Source of the DNA: Xestospongia bergquistia
Taxonomy: Eukaryota > Porifera > Demospongiae > Haplosclerida > Petrosiidae
Length of the DNA stretch: 64,000 nucleotides
Assembly (NCBI GenBank): GCA_963965975.1
Contig: OZ014425.1
Location: forward strand, 4,105,501-4,169,500
Direction of reading: 5' to 3'
The translations under genes and the position numbers were made by a program. Numbering within the stretch: position 1 is the stretch's first letter; every line of letters begins with the position of its first letter. A model generated the notes under the pieces. That model was not told the origin of the DNA, did not search any database, and worked only from the letters and a program-made list of their open reading frames with translations. Positions 24,624 through 36,441 of this stretch are shown piece by piece.

Positions 24624-25515
24624 ATGAGTACAATGTCCCTTCTCCTGTGTGTAGCAGTAGCTCTATTCTACTCAACTACTTTTGTTAATGGAAACTGTCA
24701 TCATCAATCCTCTTCACCTTTCTACAAAAGTGTCAATGTTAGCGCTGCTATTGGTCAGTTAATTTATTGCATTCAAGTATTACTACTAACAGCTATTTTT
24801 GCAGAATGTCCTATAGCTCATGATTGTAAAGCATGGCTTGAAGCTGGTGTTAAAAAGAGTGGTATCTATCCTATCAAACCTGATGGAGACAGTGCCTTTC
24901 AAGTAAAAAGACCACTGATATATCCTTAAATATTTTTCTATAGGTCTACTGTGATATGGAGACTGATGGTGGTGATGGACTGTCTTTCAGAGGAGACAAG
25001 ATGGATCTATTGACTTTTATCGAAACTGGCTTGAATATGAGGAAGGGTTTGGTAACCTTAATGGAGAATTTTGGCTAGGCTTAAGTAAATTACATCGTCT
25101 TACATCAGATGGAACAAACACTTTACGAGTGGATCTTGGAGACTTTGAAAGTAACACAGCTTATGCTCAGTACTCTACATTCAGTATCGGAGATGATCTT
25201 ACTAAGTACACACTTAATGTAGGAGGATACAATGGTACTGCTGGAGATGCACTTATTACTGGTGGTAATGCAGACAATCACAATGGTATGAAGTTTTCTA
25301 CTAAAGATAATGACAATGATAACTGGGTTGGTGGGTCGGATGCTGTATATTATAAAGGAGCTTGGTGGTATAAGTACAATGCACAATCCAACCTCAATGG
25401 ACACTACTATCTTAAAGGACAATCTGTTGGTTCAGATCTTGGAATAATGTGGTATGATTGGAAAGGTAGCAGCTACTCCCTCAAATTTACAGAGATGAAA
25501 CTTCGTCACAACTAA
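24624..25515 (+). pseudogene. Fibrinogen C-terminal domain protein with one-base frameshift
   Basis: Exons 24624-24753, 24805-24902 and 24944-25515. Exon 1 encodes MSTMSLLLCVAVALFYSTTFVNG, very like the array signal peptide. Exon 2 gives ECPIAHDCKAWLEAGVKKSG and YPIKPDGD, and exon 3 opens VYCDMETDGG. The frame then shifts by one base near 24975 (GGTGGTGATGG where GGTGGTGGATGG is expected). In the shifted frame a full fibrinogen domain follows: WTVFQRRQDG, GEFWLGLSKLHRLT, LRVDLGDFE, NHNGMKFSTKDNDNDN (calcium-site-like), YKGAWWY and YSLKFTEMKLR. The two cysteines usually flanking the AWWY segment are Asp and Asn here. It could be a sequencing error in a real gene or a young pseudogene. Confidence 0.75.
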
Positions 25516-26034
25516 CATGCATCAAGTTCCTTGATTGCATTATATCAACCAGAACATTGATAATTATACTTTATGTTAAATAGATTTTGAATGATTGATA
25601 TGTTAATTTCATTTGTACTAGTTTTGCTGATTAAGATTACATGATGTTCTTGTTGTCATTTAAATTCAAATTAATTAAGCCACTGTTTGATAACCTGACG
25701 GAGACAGTTGATTTCAAAAGTACCATTATAGACATTGACATATCTCTTTAGAAGTCTCTCTCTAAAGAATTATTAATTGGTAATGGTGAGTGTATTGTCT
25801 TTCAAAGACAATTCTCAGAAACTGAAGGTTGATATTCAATGGTGATAACTATTATGTCATCTACATTTGATATTCATGATATCAAGAAACTTTAGTGTGC
25901 CAAATAAGTAAATGATACAAATAAATTTCCCTTAAAAAGTCAGCAATGCAAACTTTAAAGAATGCTTGCAAAGGCCGCATATATTATTTTGAAAAAACCT
26001 TTGTGGCCAAACAGAGACAACATTTAAATTTCTT
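25516..26034. other. Intergenic, AT-rich
   Basis: No gene or repeat recognised. Confidence 0.4.
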
Positions 26035-26319
26035 AAAATATTTACTAGCCAATAATTAACTATTTGGTATCTTGATCAGAGAAAAATAGTACATGGAACA
26101 AGTGACAGACTTAAATAGGAACAAGTAAGGAAATATAAAGTTAAAATATACAAACAATAATATTTCTAATTTGCTATTATTGTTTATTTTACCCTTATCT
26201 TTCCTTACTTGCTCCTATTTAAGTTTGTTACTTGTTCCATGTACATGATTAAGACACCTAATAGGTGTTGAAACATTGGGTACTTTCTTCCAATAAATAT
26301 TGGCTAGTGAATATTTCAA
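26035..26319. repeat. Fold-back (MITE-like) element
   Basis: GTACATGGAACAAGTGACAG (26089 on) runs into a 44-bp arm whose reverse complement is 26201-26244. Inner arms (AAACAATAATA / ATTATTGTTT) and outer arms (AAATATT-ACTAGCCAAT at about 26036 / ATTGGCTAGTGAATATTT at about 26300) extend the pairing to nearly 285 bp with a small loop. It carries no coding sequence. No target duplication could be fixed by eye. Confidence 0.6.
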
Positions 26320-26730
26320 ATGCCATACAGATACACGTAAACATCTTCCTGCAATGTCAGTATATTGCAAATGATAGCATTGGGCAGTTGACAATGTATA
26401 GTTATACAGTTATACACGTGATACATTGGTGGTTGATACATGATATAATACATTGTTATGACTCACCCACACTTTCTTATGTTACTGGGACGTTCCAAAA
26501 AGGACGTGATACGAAGTTTAGCGCAGGTAGTTCCATCATTGCGTTGTAAATCGACGACATCATTAACTTCAGTACTCGTTGGTATCACAGTATAAATTTT
26601 CTATACAACACAAAGTAAAACAATGAAGCTATAACAGCAATGTTTTAGTACATATTATAAACAACTCTTTAAGGAGACAGTTACCACAATCAAACTCAAT
26701 GATTTATTGTTATTATACTAAATCATACAT
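26320..26730. other. Intergenic between fold-back element and CAPS-like gene
   Basis: No gene. The + strand ORF across 26265-26549 runs through the fold-back element and is not supported. TTTATT at 26703 is a probable AATAAA poly(A) signal for the minus-strand gene. Confidence 0.5.
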
Positions 26731-28084
26731 TCAATTAATCCATCGTTCAAAATTAACTGGATTGACCTTAGCTATTAACTTGTCATCTTTAAACATGCTT
26801 TGAGCCACCATTCGCAGTGTGAACTTCAATTGAGGAAGAGGGCTATTAGTAGAAAACTCACCAGATTCATCAAATCTGTGGCAAAAACATAACTTGCTTA
26901 CAATTCAGTAAAGAGTTACTAATAGTTGGTAATACTCATGAATATAAAAAATAGCTTAGTTGTTAAAAATTAGCGTTAACTTACACAGCAATATGTTTAT
27001 TAGTCATTTCAACATTTCTTGTAACCAAAGGAGTATTCCCATCAACTAGCTATTGTAATAAAGTAATAAAATTATATTTATACAGAATATCCATTTGAAA
27101 AATAAATGTCATGTAAGATCATTCTATCTATCCTCTTTGACATGGATATTGGCCATAGCTATCATTGCTGTACTTAATGTTGAGTTGTAGCCTGTCTCAT
27201 TAATTTCATTTATTTAATAGTGTAATATAAAGTTACATGTCCTTTTATGGAAATAATTTATTTATATAGCAAATAATACAGCTAATAAGTGATGGATATG
27301 AATTGTAACTATTACTTTAGCATAATTATATGACTGAGATAACAAAAGTCAAAGCAAACTATTTAATTTATAATTATTCTAACTCAACAGTGTTCTAACC
27401 TCAAAGACAATGAAGATATTTTTTCCTTCAGGAACTCCAATAATTTGAGTAACATCTCTGATTGTCACCTAAAGTAAAGATAAAGCAATATTGTTGCTAT
27501 GACAACATATTAATTTAGTCCAATAGTACTAGCCTTGACTTTGTGGTGAAAGGAGATCTCATTTTTACTGAGGGTATCAATGCTACCGGAATCAGAAGTT
27601 GGTGATGCTTTCCTACACAAGTAGAGAATAATAAGTTCTTACAGTAAATGTTAGACTATATACATGAATTTTAAAATGACACTTTCAAGTAAAACATTCG
27701 AGTTTTGAAATACAAAATATTAAAAGGGAGAGAGCACGCTTCACATGGTAGACAATAAAGTTGCATTAAGACATTTTTAATAATACCCATAATGTAGTAG
27801 TAAGTACTATATTAAATAATATTATAAGCTTTGTTAAGTGTTAAATAATTGTTATTTTCTAATTAAAATAATGATTGTGACATAGCCATTCCTCTCTAGC
27901 TTACTTTTTCTTATTACTGAGACCAAATTCTGCAGCAATCAGATTCTGTCTCTCTAAATTTTCAGTAAGAATGATCAAATTTCGTTGTAGTTCATCAAGA
28001 TAACGAGCACGGACAATTCGACTCTGACCAACCAAAAGTCCACAACATTCACCCTAAATAAACAATGTCATAATATGATGCAGA

Positions 28085-28120
<36 letters not shown>

Positions 28121-30361
28121 GCATGAGAGGAAGCAAAACACAAACTTGTTTTTATGCTACATGATATAGCAATATACATATACATGTACATGTACATATT
28201 GAAGCCTTTATCTCATACAAATATGCACGAGTATACAAATACTATCTACATAAAAATAATTAAATTAGAGGCATCCTTTCTAGCATTCCTCTCCTTAAGA
28301 AGTCTATAGTAGTCTATAGTCTATTATTGTAATATTATTACTAAAATCTAATGTATAGTTTACATATTAACACATGAAGCCTTTCATGTACTTAACCACA
28401 ATTCAATATCATTATAAGAATACCAGCAAGAACCATTAGAAACAATATCAAATTATAATTATTAAATTGTTCATGCTATTATTTATTTTCAATATATTAC
28501 CTTTTTCACAAGATCTCTCCGTTTGTTTAGTTCTCTTCGTACTACATCTTCTTGTTCTTCTGGATTGTTTAACTATATAATAATAAAATTATACATTGGT
28601 TTAAAATTACAATGCTATATTGTCAGTAAAATTTCAATTAGTGTACACAAGGAGATGATATAAATTATACAGTGTATTAAAATGCTTATTTAACACTAAA
28701 AAAACATAACATTAGAATATAAAAAGTCTATTGTGAACATGAAAAACAAAAGGAAGAGTAAGTCAAAAGACAATAACTCCTGATGATATCAAATAACTTT
28801 TTATTAAAAATACACTCAATCTTAATACCCTGATGAGTCATGTTTAAGTATATAACAAAATGTACAATCAGAGCTACTTGTATTTGGGAGATGAAAGTGA
28901 TAAACTATTTAGCACATAATGTATTTTTTGATACTATCAGGAGTTGTCTTATTATTTGTTCTTCCTATTTGTCCTTGACACAATGAAACTATGACAAGAA
29001 AGGGTGCTTGATGCTTTGGAACTCATCTATATTATCTTTGAACATGAAAGAGAGAGACAGAGACAGAGAAATAGACAAATAAAAACAGACACAAGCTCTT
29101 ACATGGCAAGCTCGAAACAGTGCTTGATGTTCACTTCGAGAGATCCCCAAAATCGTTTGGAACATTGAATACAGCTCATCTTTATCAGCAGTCCCAGACT
29201 GTTTGGTCAACTTCTTTTTTTCTTTCTCAGACATTGTCATCTGACGTCCTAGCTCAACCAGCTTCACAAAAGTGCTTACCCAAACTTGAAATTTGGGGTC
29301 TCCTTCAATGCGTTTAGTCAAACGCTCACCAGGAACAATTTCATTGACAGTGAATATATCTCTAAACTGTCGTGCAATAGCAACTCGAAAGGTGTGCTCA
29401 ATCTCTTTCGTGGAAAAACCACCTCTAAAGCATACCACCTTGACATCATCCCTCAAGAGAATATTACTAAGATACCACTCAACTGTTGTGCAAAATTCAG
29501 AACTCTTGATACATTTCTGTTCATTGCCTGAGAGAATCAGCTCTTGAAATAGGCTCTTCTCTTGATCCACACAAGATTGCAAGACACCGCAAATTTTAAA
29601 ATAGCTTTCTTCATTCAATTTTGGCTTAGGAGGAGTTGTCTCCATTTGGAATCTGGCGTTGAATGGATATGCAATACAGCGAGCAACAAGAAGATAGAGC
29701 TGTTTCATTTGTAAAGGTGTATCTTCATAATTGATTTCATCTTCAGACAAAGAATCGACACTGTCCCAGCGAAAATTATGCTTCTGCCATTGAGCAACTG
29801 CTTCACTCGTCCTACGAGGACCAGCACCCTGAAAATAATAGGTTTTCTAATATCACAGTAACTATAGTGATAATAGGTTTTCTAATATCACAGTAACTAT
29901 AGTGATATCAAATGATGAGCAGAAATTATGACTATTTATGTATATGAAAAATGAACACACTTATTATAGGTATGGCAGCAATAATTAGCAAAAAATACTA
30001 TAATCACCACAATATTAAATCCTTCCCAGTGATTTATGCTACAATATAATCAATTTTAACACCAATGTTGGTGCTGTAACTCGATATATATACACAACAA
30101 CTATTGATCCGATTTCTCCAAAGTCTATAAATTTACTATCAACTCCTTCATTCAGTTTATTATAACACTCACAGGATGTGGTATTTTCAGGACATCACTA
30201 CTAACACCATCTTCATTGTCACTAATATCAACAGGTGACCAATGTTTAAAACGAACAGCACGTTGACCAGCAGGATCAGATGAGGGTTGATTAGAGGGGC
30301 TCAGACGAGATGCCAAATACTCTTCTATTTCTGAATCACTACTCGCATCGTCGACAATCAT
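26731..30361 (-). CDS. CADPS: CAPS/CADPS-like secretion activator, short form ending after the C2-like region
   Basis: Eight exons, 5' to 3': 30361-30173, 29828-29103, 28572-28501, 28053-27905, 27612-27534, 27468-27400, 27049-26985, 26875-26731, giving 497 residues with all phases consistent. After an acidic start (DDASSDSEIEEYLASRL), the CAPS signature QLYLLVARCIAYPFNA appears, then LYSMFQTILGISRSEHQALF, as in the N-terminal region of CAPS proteins. The last exons form a C2-like segment (VTIRDV...RFDESGEF...KDDKLIAKVNPVNF) and stop at 26731. CAPS primes dense-core vesicles for exocytosis, and animal CAPS is about 1300 residues, with PH and MUN domains after C2. Both are missing here, with a poly(A) signal just after the stop. 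The intron after 27534 starts GC instead of GT. TTTTCTAG directly before the ATG suggests an upstream untranslated exon. Confidence 0.75.
28088..28119. repeat. (CT)n microsatellite in the CAPS-like gene
   Basis: A pure CT run of about 30 bases lies in the intron upstream of exon 4. Confidence 0.9.
29837..29906. repeat. 35-bp tandem duplication in CAPS-like intron 1
   Basis: Two identical 35-bp units (29837-29871, 29872-29906), each containing an ATCAC...GTGAT inverted repeat, next to the acceptor of exon 2. Confidence 0.85.
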
Positions 30362-30655
30362 ACTAGAAAAAGAATAGAAACACATTAATGTTAATTTAAT
30401 GAAAACAATTTTAATTACTACTTTTAGGGTTAAATCATATGATCAAAGCTACATTATTTATTGGTAAAGTATGTGCTTATCATAGTTCCTTTCTCACTTT
30501 GGTTCCTTGTAGAACAGACGATCTTTTGCCCTAACTTCCTATAATAACTCTATGGTGTAAACATTAATACGTTTAATTAAAATAGTTTCATGAGGAAAAG
30601 GGTTAAAAAAAATTTTTAGGCGTACACACAGGGTTAATATAACAAAAACTCCACT
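30362..30655. promoter_or_regulatory. Shared upstream region of divergent CAPS-like and charged-protein genes
   Basis: 294 bp separates two head-to-head start codons, so at least part of it must serve both. No TATA box or recognised element is seen. Confidence 0.4.
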
Positions 30656-33600
30656 ATGAAGGACACGATTGTATTACGATCGTCTACGCTGCTATCTGAG
30701 GTATCTCCACATTTCAATTATCCTGATCAAGTGAGGTAAGCTGAGAAGGAGCTTAATTAAAGACCTCATGCATGCTTAAAGGCAATATGAGGGGCGTGGC
30801 CAGTAATAGTTAAGGCTACCCCAAGTACCCAATGTAGAAAATGTTATGTAGTATTTTTTGTATCTTTACAGTCAGTATTTTTCGGATACGTATGGAGAAA
30901 ATCACATTGTATTTAAAACAACTGAAACACTAGGTAACTATGAGAAGCATGTTGTTGTTCTGAAATTTGATCAATGTGGTGTAGCTAACAGAGTAAAGCA
31001 AAGGTCAGTACTAATGGGTAGATAAAATGGATGGATAGATAGATTAATGGATGGATGGATATGTGGGTGGATAAATGAATGAAGAAACAGCTAATGGATA
31101 GATAGATAGAATATCAATGAATTGATGGACAGACTGACAGAAAAAGGATGGACAAAGAAATTAACTGTTTTGGTGAGCGAACAGTTTTGCTCTTTCAAAG
31201 GTATAATGGTCGAGTTCTATTCAATTCTCGTATCACTACAACATTTCTTGATGCTCGACAAGTTGATGAATTAGGTCTTGACAAAGATAAAGTTGCTACT
31301 TCGTTAAGCACAAGTAAAAAAAAGAAGAAATTGCAACCAGTTCAAAAGGAACAAGAAGAATGGATGTATAGACATGGTTTATTAGAAGAAGAAGAGGAGG
31401 AAGAAGAAAAAGTTAAACGTAATTATGAACTGCTCTTTTTTTCAGAAGGAAATGATGAATCAGCTCACTTTGATCAAAGTTATGAATCTTATGACACTGT
31501 TTTACCACCTGCTATGCTGCCAGGAGACAGCACTTACACTAGGGACCATTATTCTAGAAACACTGCTGACTTGGACAATGACGATCAAGATAGTTGGACT
31601 TACTATCGCACAAAAAAAGAAAGAGACAGAAGAAGGAAAGATAGAAGTTATGAGAAAGAAAGAGACAGGTCTTATGAAAGACACAGACGCCATCGTAGTT
31701 CATCATCAACATCTTCTAGTCACACTACCAAAAAAGATACTAGCTCACGAAGTTCCAGGAAGAGATATAGAGAAGATAGGACTGAGTCCTATAATAGCAG
31801 CCGTTCACAGTCCCAGTCTCTGAGTGATGATATGACTCAAGATTCAATGCTACAAAGGGACACCTCTTATCCTAATTATACATACGATTACAATGAACAA
31901 TATTACTACAGTGAGTCACAGGACTATGTTGAGACAGACAGTACAGGTATTCTTTCACAAGACAACACAGAATGGGTAGAGTATTATGGCTCTAATCCCA
32001 TTGTTAAGGAGGAACCAACAAATGATGATTCCGAAAATGAGGAAGATGATTCTGATAACAATGGCCAAATTAAACAAGTTAGTTTTGTTTTGGGTGACTG
32101 TCTGGCAATGTTGAGGCAAGACACTAATGCTCCAACTGATACTGATAAAGCTAGTAAAGAATCTGTTGATAAAAAGGATAAAACAAGGCATAGCAACGAT
32201 TCTAAGAAACATAAGAAGTCTCGAGAGAGTCGTCGCACTTCTTCAGAGAGAGACCATCACAAGAGAAAGAGGAGTCACAGCGAACAAGACTTGGAGTCAG
32301 ACGAAGGCAGTAAGGAACTTCAGCCTCCAAAGAAGTTGCCCAAAAGTAGGAAAGATGACAGTCAACACAGTAAGGATCATCATCAAAAATCAAATGAGTC
32401 AAGTACACCAGAAAAGGAAGAATCTGTAAAATCAAAACATGAATCTAGTCCACTTAAAAATGATGATTCCACAAGATCATCACAAAGTAAAGAAACTATT
32501 TCTAAAATAGACAGTTCAGGTCAAGAAAAATCCACACAAAAGAAGGAAGAGCATGTCAAAAGACATTCTACTAGCAAGGCATCTAGGGAAGATTCTAGCC
32601 GATCCTCGAAAGAATATGGTACCCAATCAGGTAAGACAGAAGAGACAAAGAAAGAGCATACAAGTAAGTCAACTTCTAATCAGCCAGTAAAACATTCATC
32701 TACACAATCACAAACAAAAGAGCCTAAAAAGGACAGTGCATCAGGCAAATCTAAAAAGACTGAAAAGTCTCTTCCAACAAGAGATGATTCCACCCAAGAA
32801 ACCAACATATCAAGTAAAGAAAATTCTAAGCAAGAATTGTCATTCACTCAAAAGAAAAATGAGTCCAAAGAAGGCACTGATAATAGTAAGAATGATGCAA
32901 TGTCTCAAGCATCCACGGTAACCACACCTACGAACACCACGGCTACTACAACACAACCCATACTTGCTGGTCCTCCTTCTAATATTGGGCCTGCCTTGAC
33001 TTCAACTCCTCTAGTTATACCAGGCAGCATAACCACACCCTCCGTTATGCCTGGCCCTCTTGCTACTATGGTACCTACCTTGGCCTCTACACCTCTAGTT
33101 ACATCAACTAGTGTAGCCACACCTTCTAGTGCACCTACTCCCACTGTACCAATAATGGTTCCTATATATTTACCCTGTACTCCTGAATATCAACAAATGT
33201 TACTAACGCATTATCAACAACTAGCGTTGACAAATCCATCAGCCAGTCTATGGCCATATCCAGTAGAAGATAGTCAACAATTCACACGATCTCGATCAGG
33301 CACTCCTGTTATGGATGAAACAGAGGAGGTTCATCCTGCTACAACTACTACACCTATAGTGGAGAACAAAGTACCATCTAATACTTCAGATCTTCCTATT
33401 GCTACTACATGTACTGATGAATTACAACAAACTCAATCTACTACATGTACATCTACTAATTTTAACAATAAATTGCAATCTGCTCCAATTTCTCAAATTC
33501 CAGTTACACAGTCAATTGATACTGCCCACTTCACTCTGACAAATAGTACTATTACCTCCTCTGTTGTTACTACACCTCCTATTGCTCTAATACCAATGCC

Positions 33601-34897
33601 AGTTGCACAAAGCAACAACAAAGTTGGCTCTGTGGAACCATCAAATAAACCATTTTGTTCAGAACCAAATCACACAACTTTAGAGACTCAGTTTGACTCC
33701 GTTGATAGTTATACTATACCCGTTACTAATATCCCATCTGTCTCATATGAGCCTGCAATATCAGACAGTTTTATCGCAGACGTTAGTCCTCATACACAAC
33801 TTCTGGACCCTAATGTCATCCCACAACCTCTGGACCCTAATGTCATCCAGATCCCTAATGTAATGCAGAAAGATGAAGAAGAAACTATGATAGAAAACCC
33901 TCCATCTCCTTTGTCATTAAAGGTACAAAGTACACTATATATATATATATATATACATATATATATAACCGTATTGAGGTCATACTGATTATCTTTATAT
34001 AGAGAATTGATCCTGATGTTAATTTTAAGAAATACAAATCTGAAACTATGAAGGTATTACTTGCATATACTCACTGTACATAACATTCTTTTGATTTTAT
34101 TATAGGAGTATTGGGAACAAGCAAAAATCATGTTAGCATCAACTAAAGTCTTAGCTAGGTAAGTATCATCATTGTCTTATTTGCTGTATTAGACAATGCA
34201 ACAATAAATAAATACTTTTAATTTCAAGATTTGTGCTACATTGTAAATGGTTTAAGAAATGTGCTTGAATCAAATATATATACAAACGGATATATCATAG
34301 ATTTCCAGCTTTTAAAGTCTATTTAAGCCTAGCATTGTTACAGTAAAAATTTTAGTTTAAAACAATAAACATTTTTCACATTAATTACTCAACTGTGTAA
34401 TGTTATTAATTAGCTAATTAATATGTTTGTTATACTCTCACAACCAACTATTAAACACACTGTTTAATTACAAAGCAACAAATTGTTGAATTAGTAATTC
34501 ACATAAACTCTAGATTCCATAATGATTTATCCACGTAAGCTACAAATTAGTTGTTAAAAATAATTGATTAACTTATACAGTGTGCAGTGAGTAATTTTGA
34601 CAGCTTGACATTAACTTTGGATTCTATATTAAGATACAAATTGACGTTATTTTTATGGTATGGAGAAAAGAACATTTTATGTAAATACCATCTAGTAAAT
34701 GAGTAATACTAAAAGTTTATTAAAACTTAATTAATATTGTTATTACATGTTTTTTTGTTTTATCTTTTAGTGTTAGTGATCCTAATCAGTTAATAGATAT
34801 AACTGCTTCACTTGAAAAGTCTCTACAATTAGTCGCTCGTAATTTGTTAACTAACTTTAGGAAAAGAACTGGTATAATAGAGGATAGAATCATTTGA
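30656..34897 (+). CDS. Unrecognised large charged/Ser-rich protein (1074 residues)
   Basis: Six exons: 30656-30735, 30872-31003, 31141-33922, 34003-34053, 34106-34158, 34771-34897; every junction keeps phase. The first 110 residues look globular (QYFSDTYGENHIVFKTTETL, MDKEINCFGERTVLLFQRYN, VLFNSRITTTF). Next come an acidic run (EEEEEEEE), alternating charged RS-like sequence (KDRSYEKERDRSYERHRRH), a long Ser/Lys/Glu-rich stretch and a Pro/Thr-rich stretch. The C-terminus is short and helical (DPNQLIDITASLEKSLQLVA). Such composition is common in nuclear RNA-processing or chromatin proteins, but I do not recognise the family. An ORF restricted to exon 3 would read into the (AT)n intron after 33922, so the spliced end is preferred. 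Confidence 0.7.
31010..31110. repeat. GGAT/GATA simple repeat in intron 2 of the charged-protein gene
   Basis: Irregular tandem TGGATGGATAGATAGAT-type units occupy most of the intron before exon 3. Confidence 0.8.
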
Positions 34898-35024
34898 TAA
34901 TTTGGTGGCCATACTTTGCCATTGTTGTATTATATGCACATTTCTTGTCAAAGGTCAAAGTGCAATGTATAATACTTAATAAATAAATAATATGGTTAAT
35001 AAAATCCACAACAACTATTTATTA

Positions 35025-36343
35025 TTATTTTTGATAAATTGCACGTAACTTGTCAACTAGTGACTTTGGTTTTTCTTCAACCACAAGTATATCTTCTACA
35101 TTTGTGGCAGAAATAAATCCATCTTCCAAAGCTTTCTTTAACTATATGAAAACAAGGAAACATAGTCTCAAATATACATTAATTACCCATTCAAGAAAAT
35201 GATCATAATAACCACATGTGTTCAAGAGAGCCACAGGTCGAGAATGGAGTCTCATTTTACTCCTGGAATGTAGAATGACATAATCATATGAATCATTAAT
35301 ACCAGACTATGAGGGTAATGTTATATTTCAAATATTAGTATATTACGGGTCAATAGACAGAACAAATGTCCAGAAGAACATTCTGAATTCGGGTCCAAGT
35401 TACGATTATAGTTCCAATTTTTAACCCTTTAAATACCAAGTGTTACATGTGGGTGTCCACTGGACCAGGTCTGAACCTGGAATGAATTTGGAGTATCCTT
35501 CTGGACTTCCATAGAATGTACATATCATGAGTTTACCATGTAAGCATTTCAGTCAACTCCTCCATGGTTCCTAATCCACCAGGCAAAGCAATAAAAGCAT
35601 CTGACTACCAGTTAAAATGAAATTATTAAGTAAACAAAATGATCAGAGAGTACTTTATCAAATATCATTTTCTTGCGTGAGTGCATATCTTGTACTACAA
35701 ACTCCTCTCCAATTGTCTGGTGTTCAGGCATTACTAAAGCATTTAGTAGTACAACATGCAATTAAGGAAATGTATTACCTGCAAAGATGTTAGGTATTAT
35801 GGCAGTCAATCTCCCACCATTTTTAATTGTAGTATCAGCTACAGCACCCATTAGTCCACATCGACCACCACCATAAACTATACCAATGTTGCACAATGCC
35901 AAATACTGGGCTAATTCTGAAATAGGTTGAAATGATTTTAACATAAATATGCACTTTTATTATCATTATTATTATTCAGACTAACATTTTATTTATACTC
36001 CATCTATATATGGTTATTGTATATATTGGGAGAATTTTTTGAGGTAATTCATGAAGCCAAAAATATTTCATTCCTACTATTCAGTACTGACTAGTGACAT
36101 AAAAAGGAGAAAACACTATACAATCTGAATATATTGTAACTATACAACAATCACAATCAATCACTCAAAGGAATAATGACACAGTGTGAATTGAAGTACA
36201 TTGGGGTTTTTAATAGTTCAATGTGACATCATATCATACCATTCATATTGACCTATTGCGTGTTGTTCATACTCTGGTCTTTTGCCCTTCTGAGAACCAC
36301 AGTAAACAGCAACAGCAGATAACTTGCTACAGTCATGTGCCAT
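35025..36343 (-). CDS. LOG-family cytokinin-type nucleoside 5'-monophosphate phosphoribohydrolase
   Basis: Six exons, 5' to 3': 36343-36253, 35916-35779, 35733-35654, 35604-35537, 35262-35187, 35141-35025, giving 189 residues, the usual length for the family. Landmarks are clear: VAVYCGSQKG near the N-terminus, IVYGGGRCGLMGAVAD (nucleotide-binding Gly-rich loop), IIPN, MHSRKKMIFDKSDAFIALPG, and the signature PGGLGTMEEL with its catalytic Glu. It ends RPVALLNTCGYYDHFLEW then a short tail. Characterised members release free bases from nucleoside monophosphates; in plants they activate cytokinins. The animal substrate is unknown. Spliceosomal introns rule out bacterial contamination. It converges on the charged-protein gene, with stops 127 bp apart. 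Confidence 0.9.
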
Positions 36344-36441
36344 TATGATGATGAAAGGGTTAAATATTTGATTAATGTTGCCATAATTAGGTGATTATAT
36401 GATATCATTTTTACACATTCGTTAGTAACAATACAACCCAA

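Noticed and set aside
26265-26549. 94-codon + ORF
   Set aside because: It begins inside the fold-back element, has no recognisable domain, and its composition matches intergenic DNA.
31502-33144. Several antisense ORFs across the charged-protein gene
   Set aside because: Shadows of biased Ser/Lys/Glu codons on the other strand.
35025-36343. LOG gene as bacterial contamination or very recent transfer
   Set aside because: Five in-phase spliceosomal introns and local base composition match neighbouring animal genes. Ancient transfer is not excluded.
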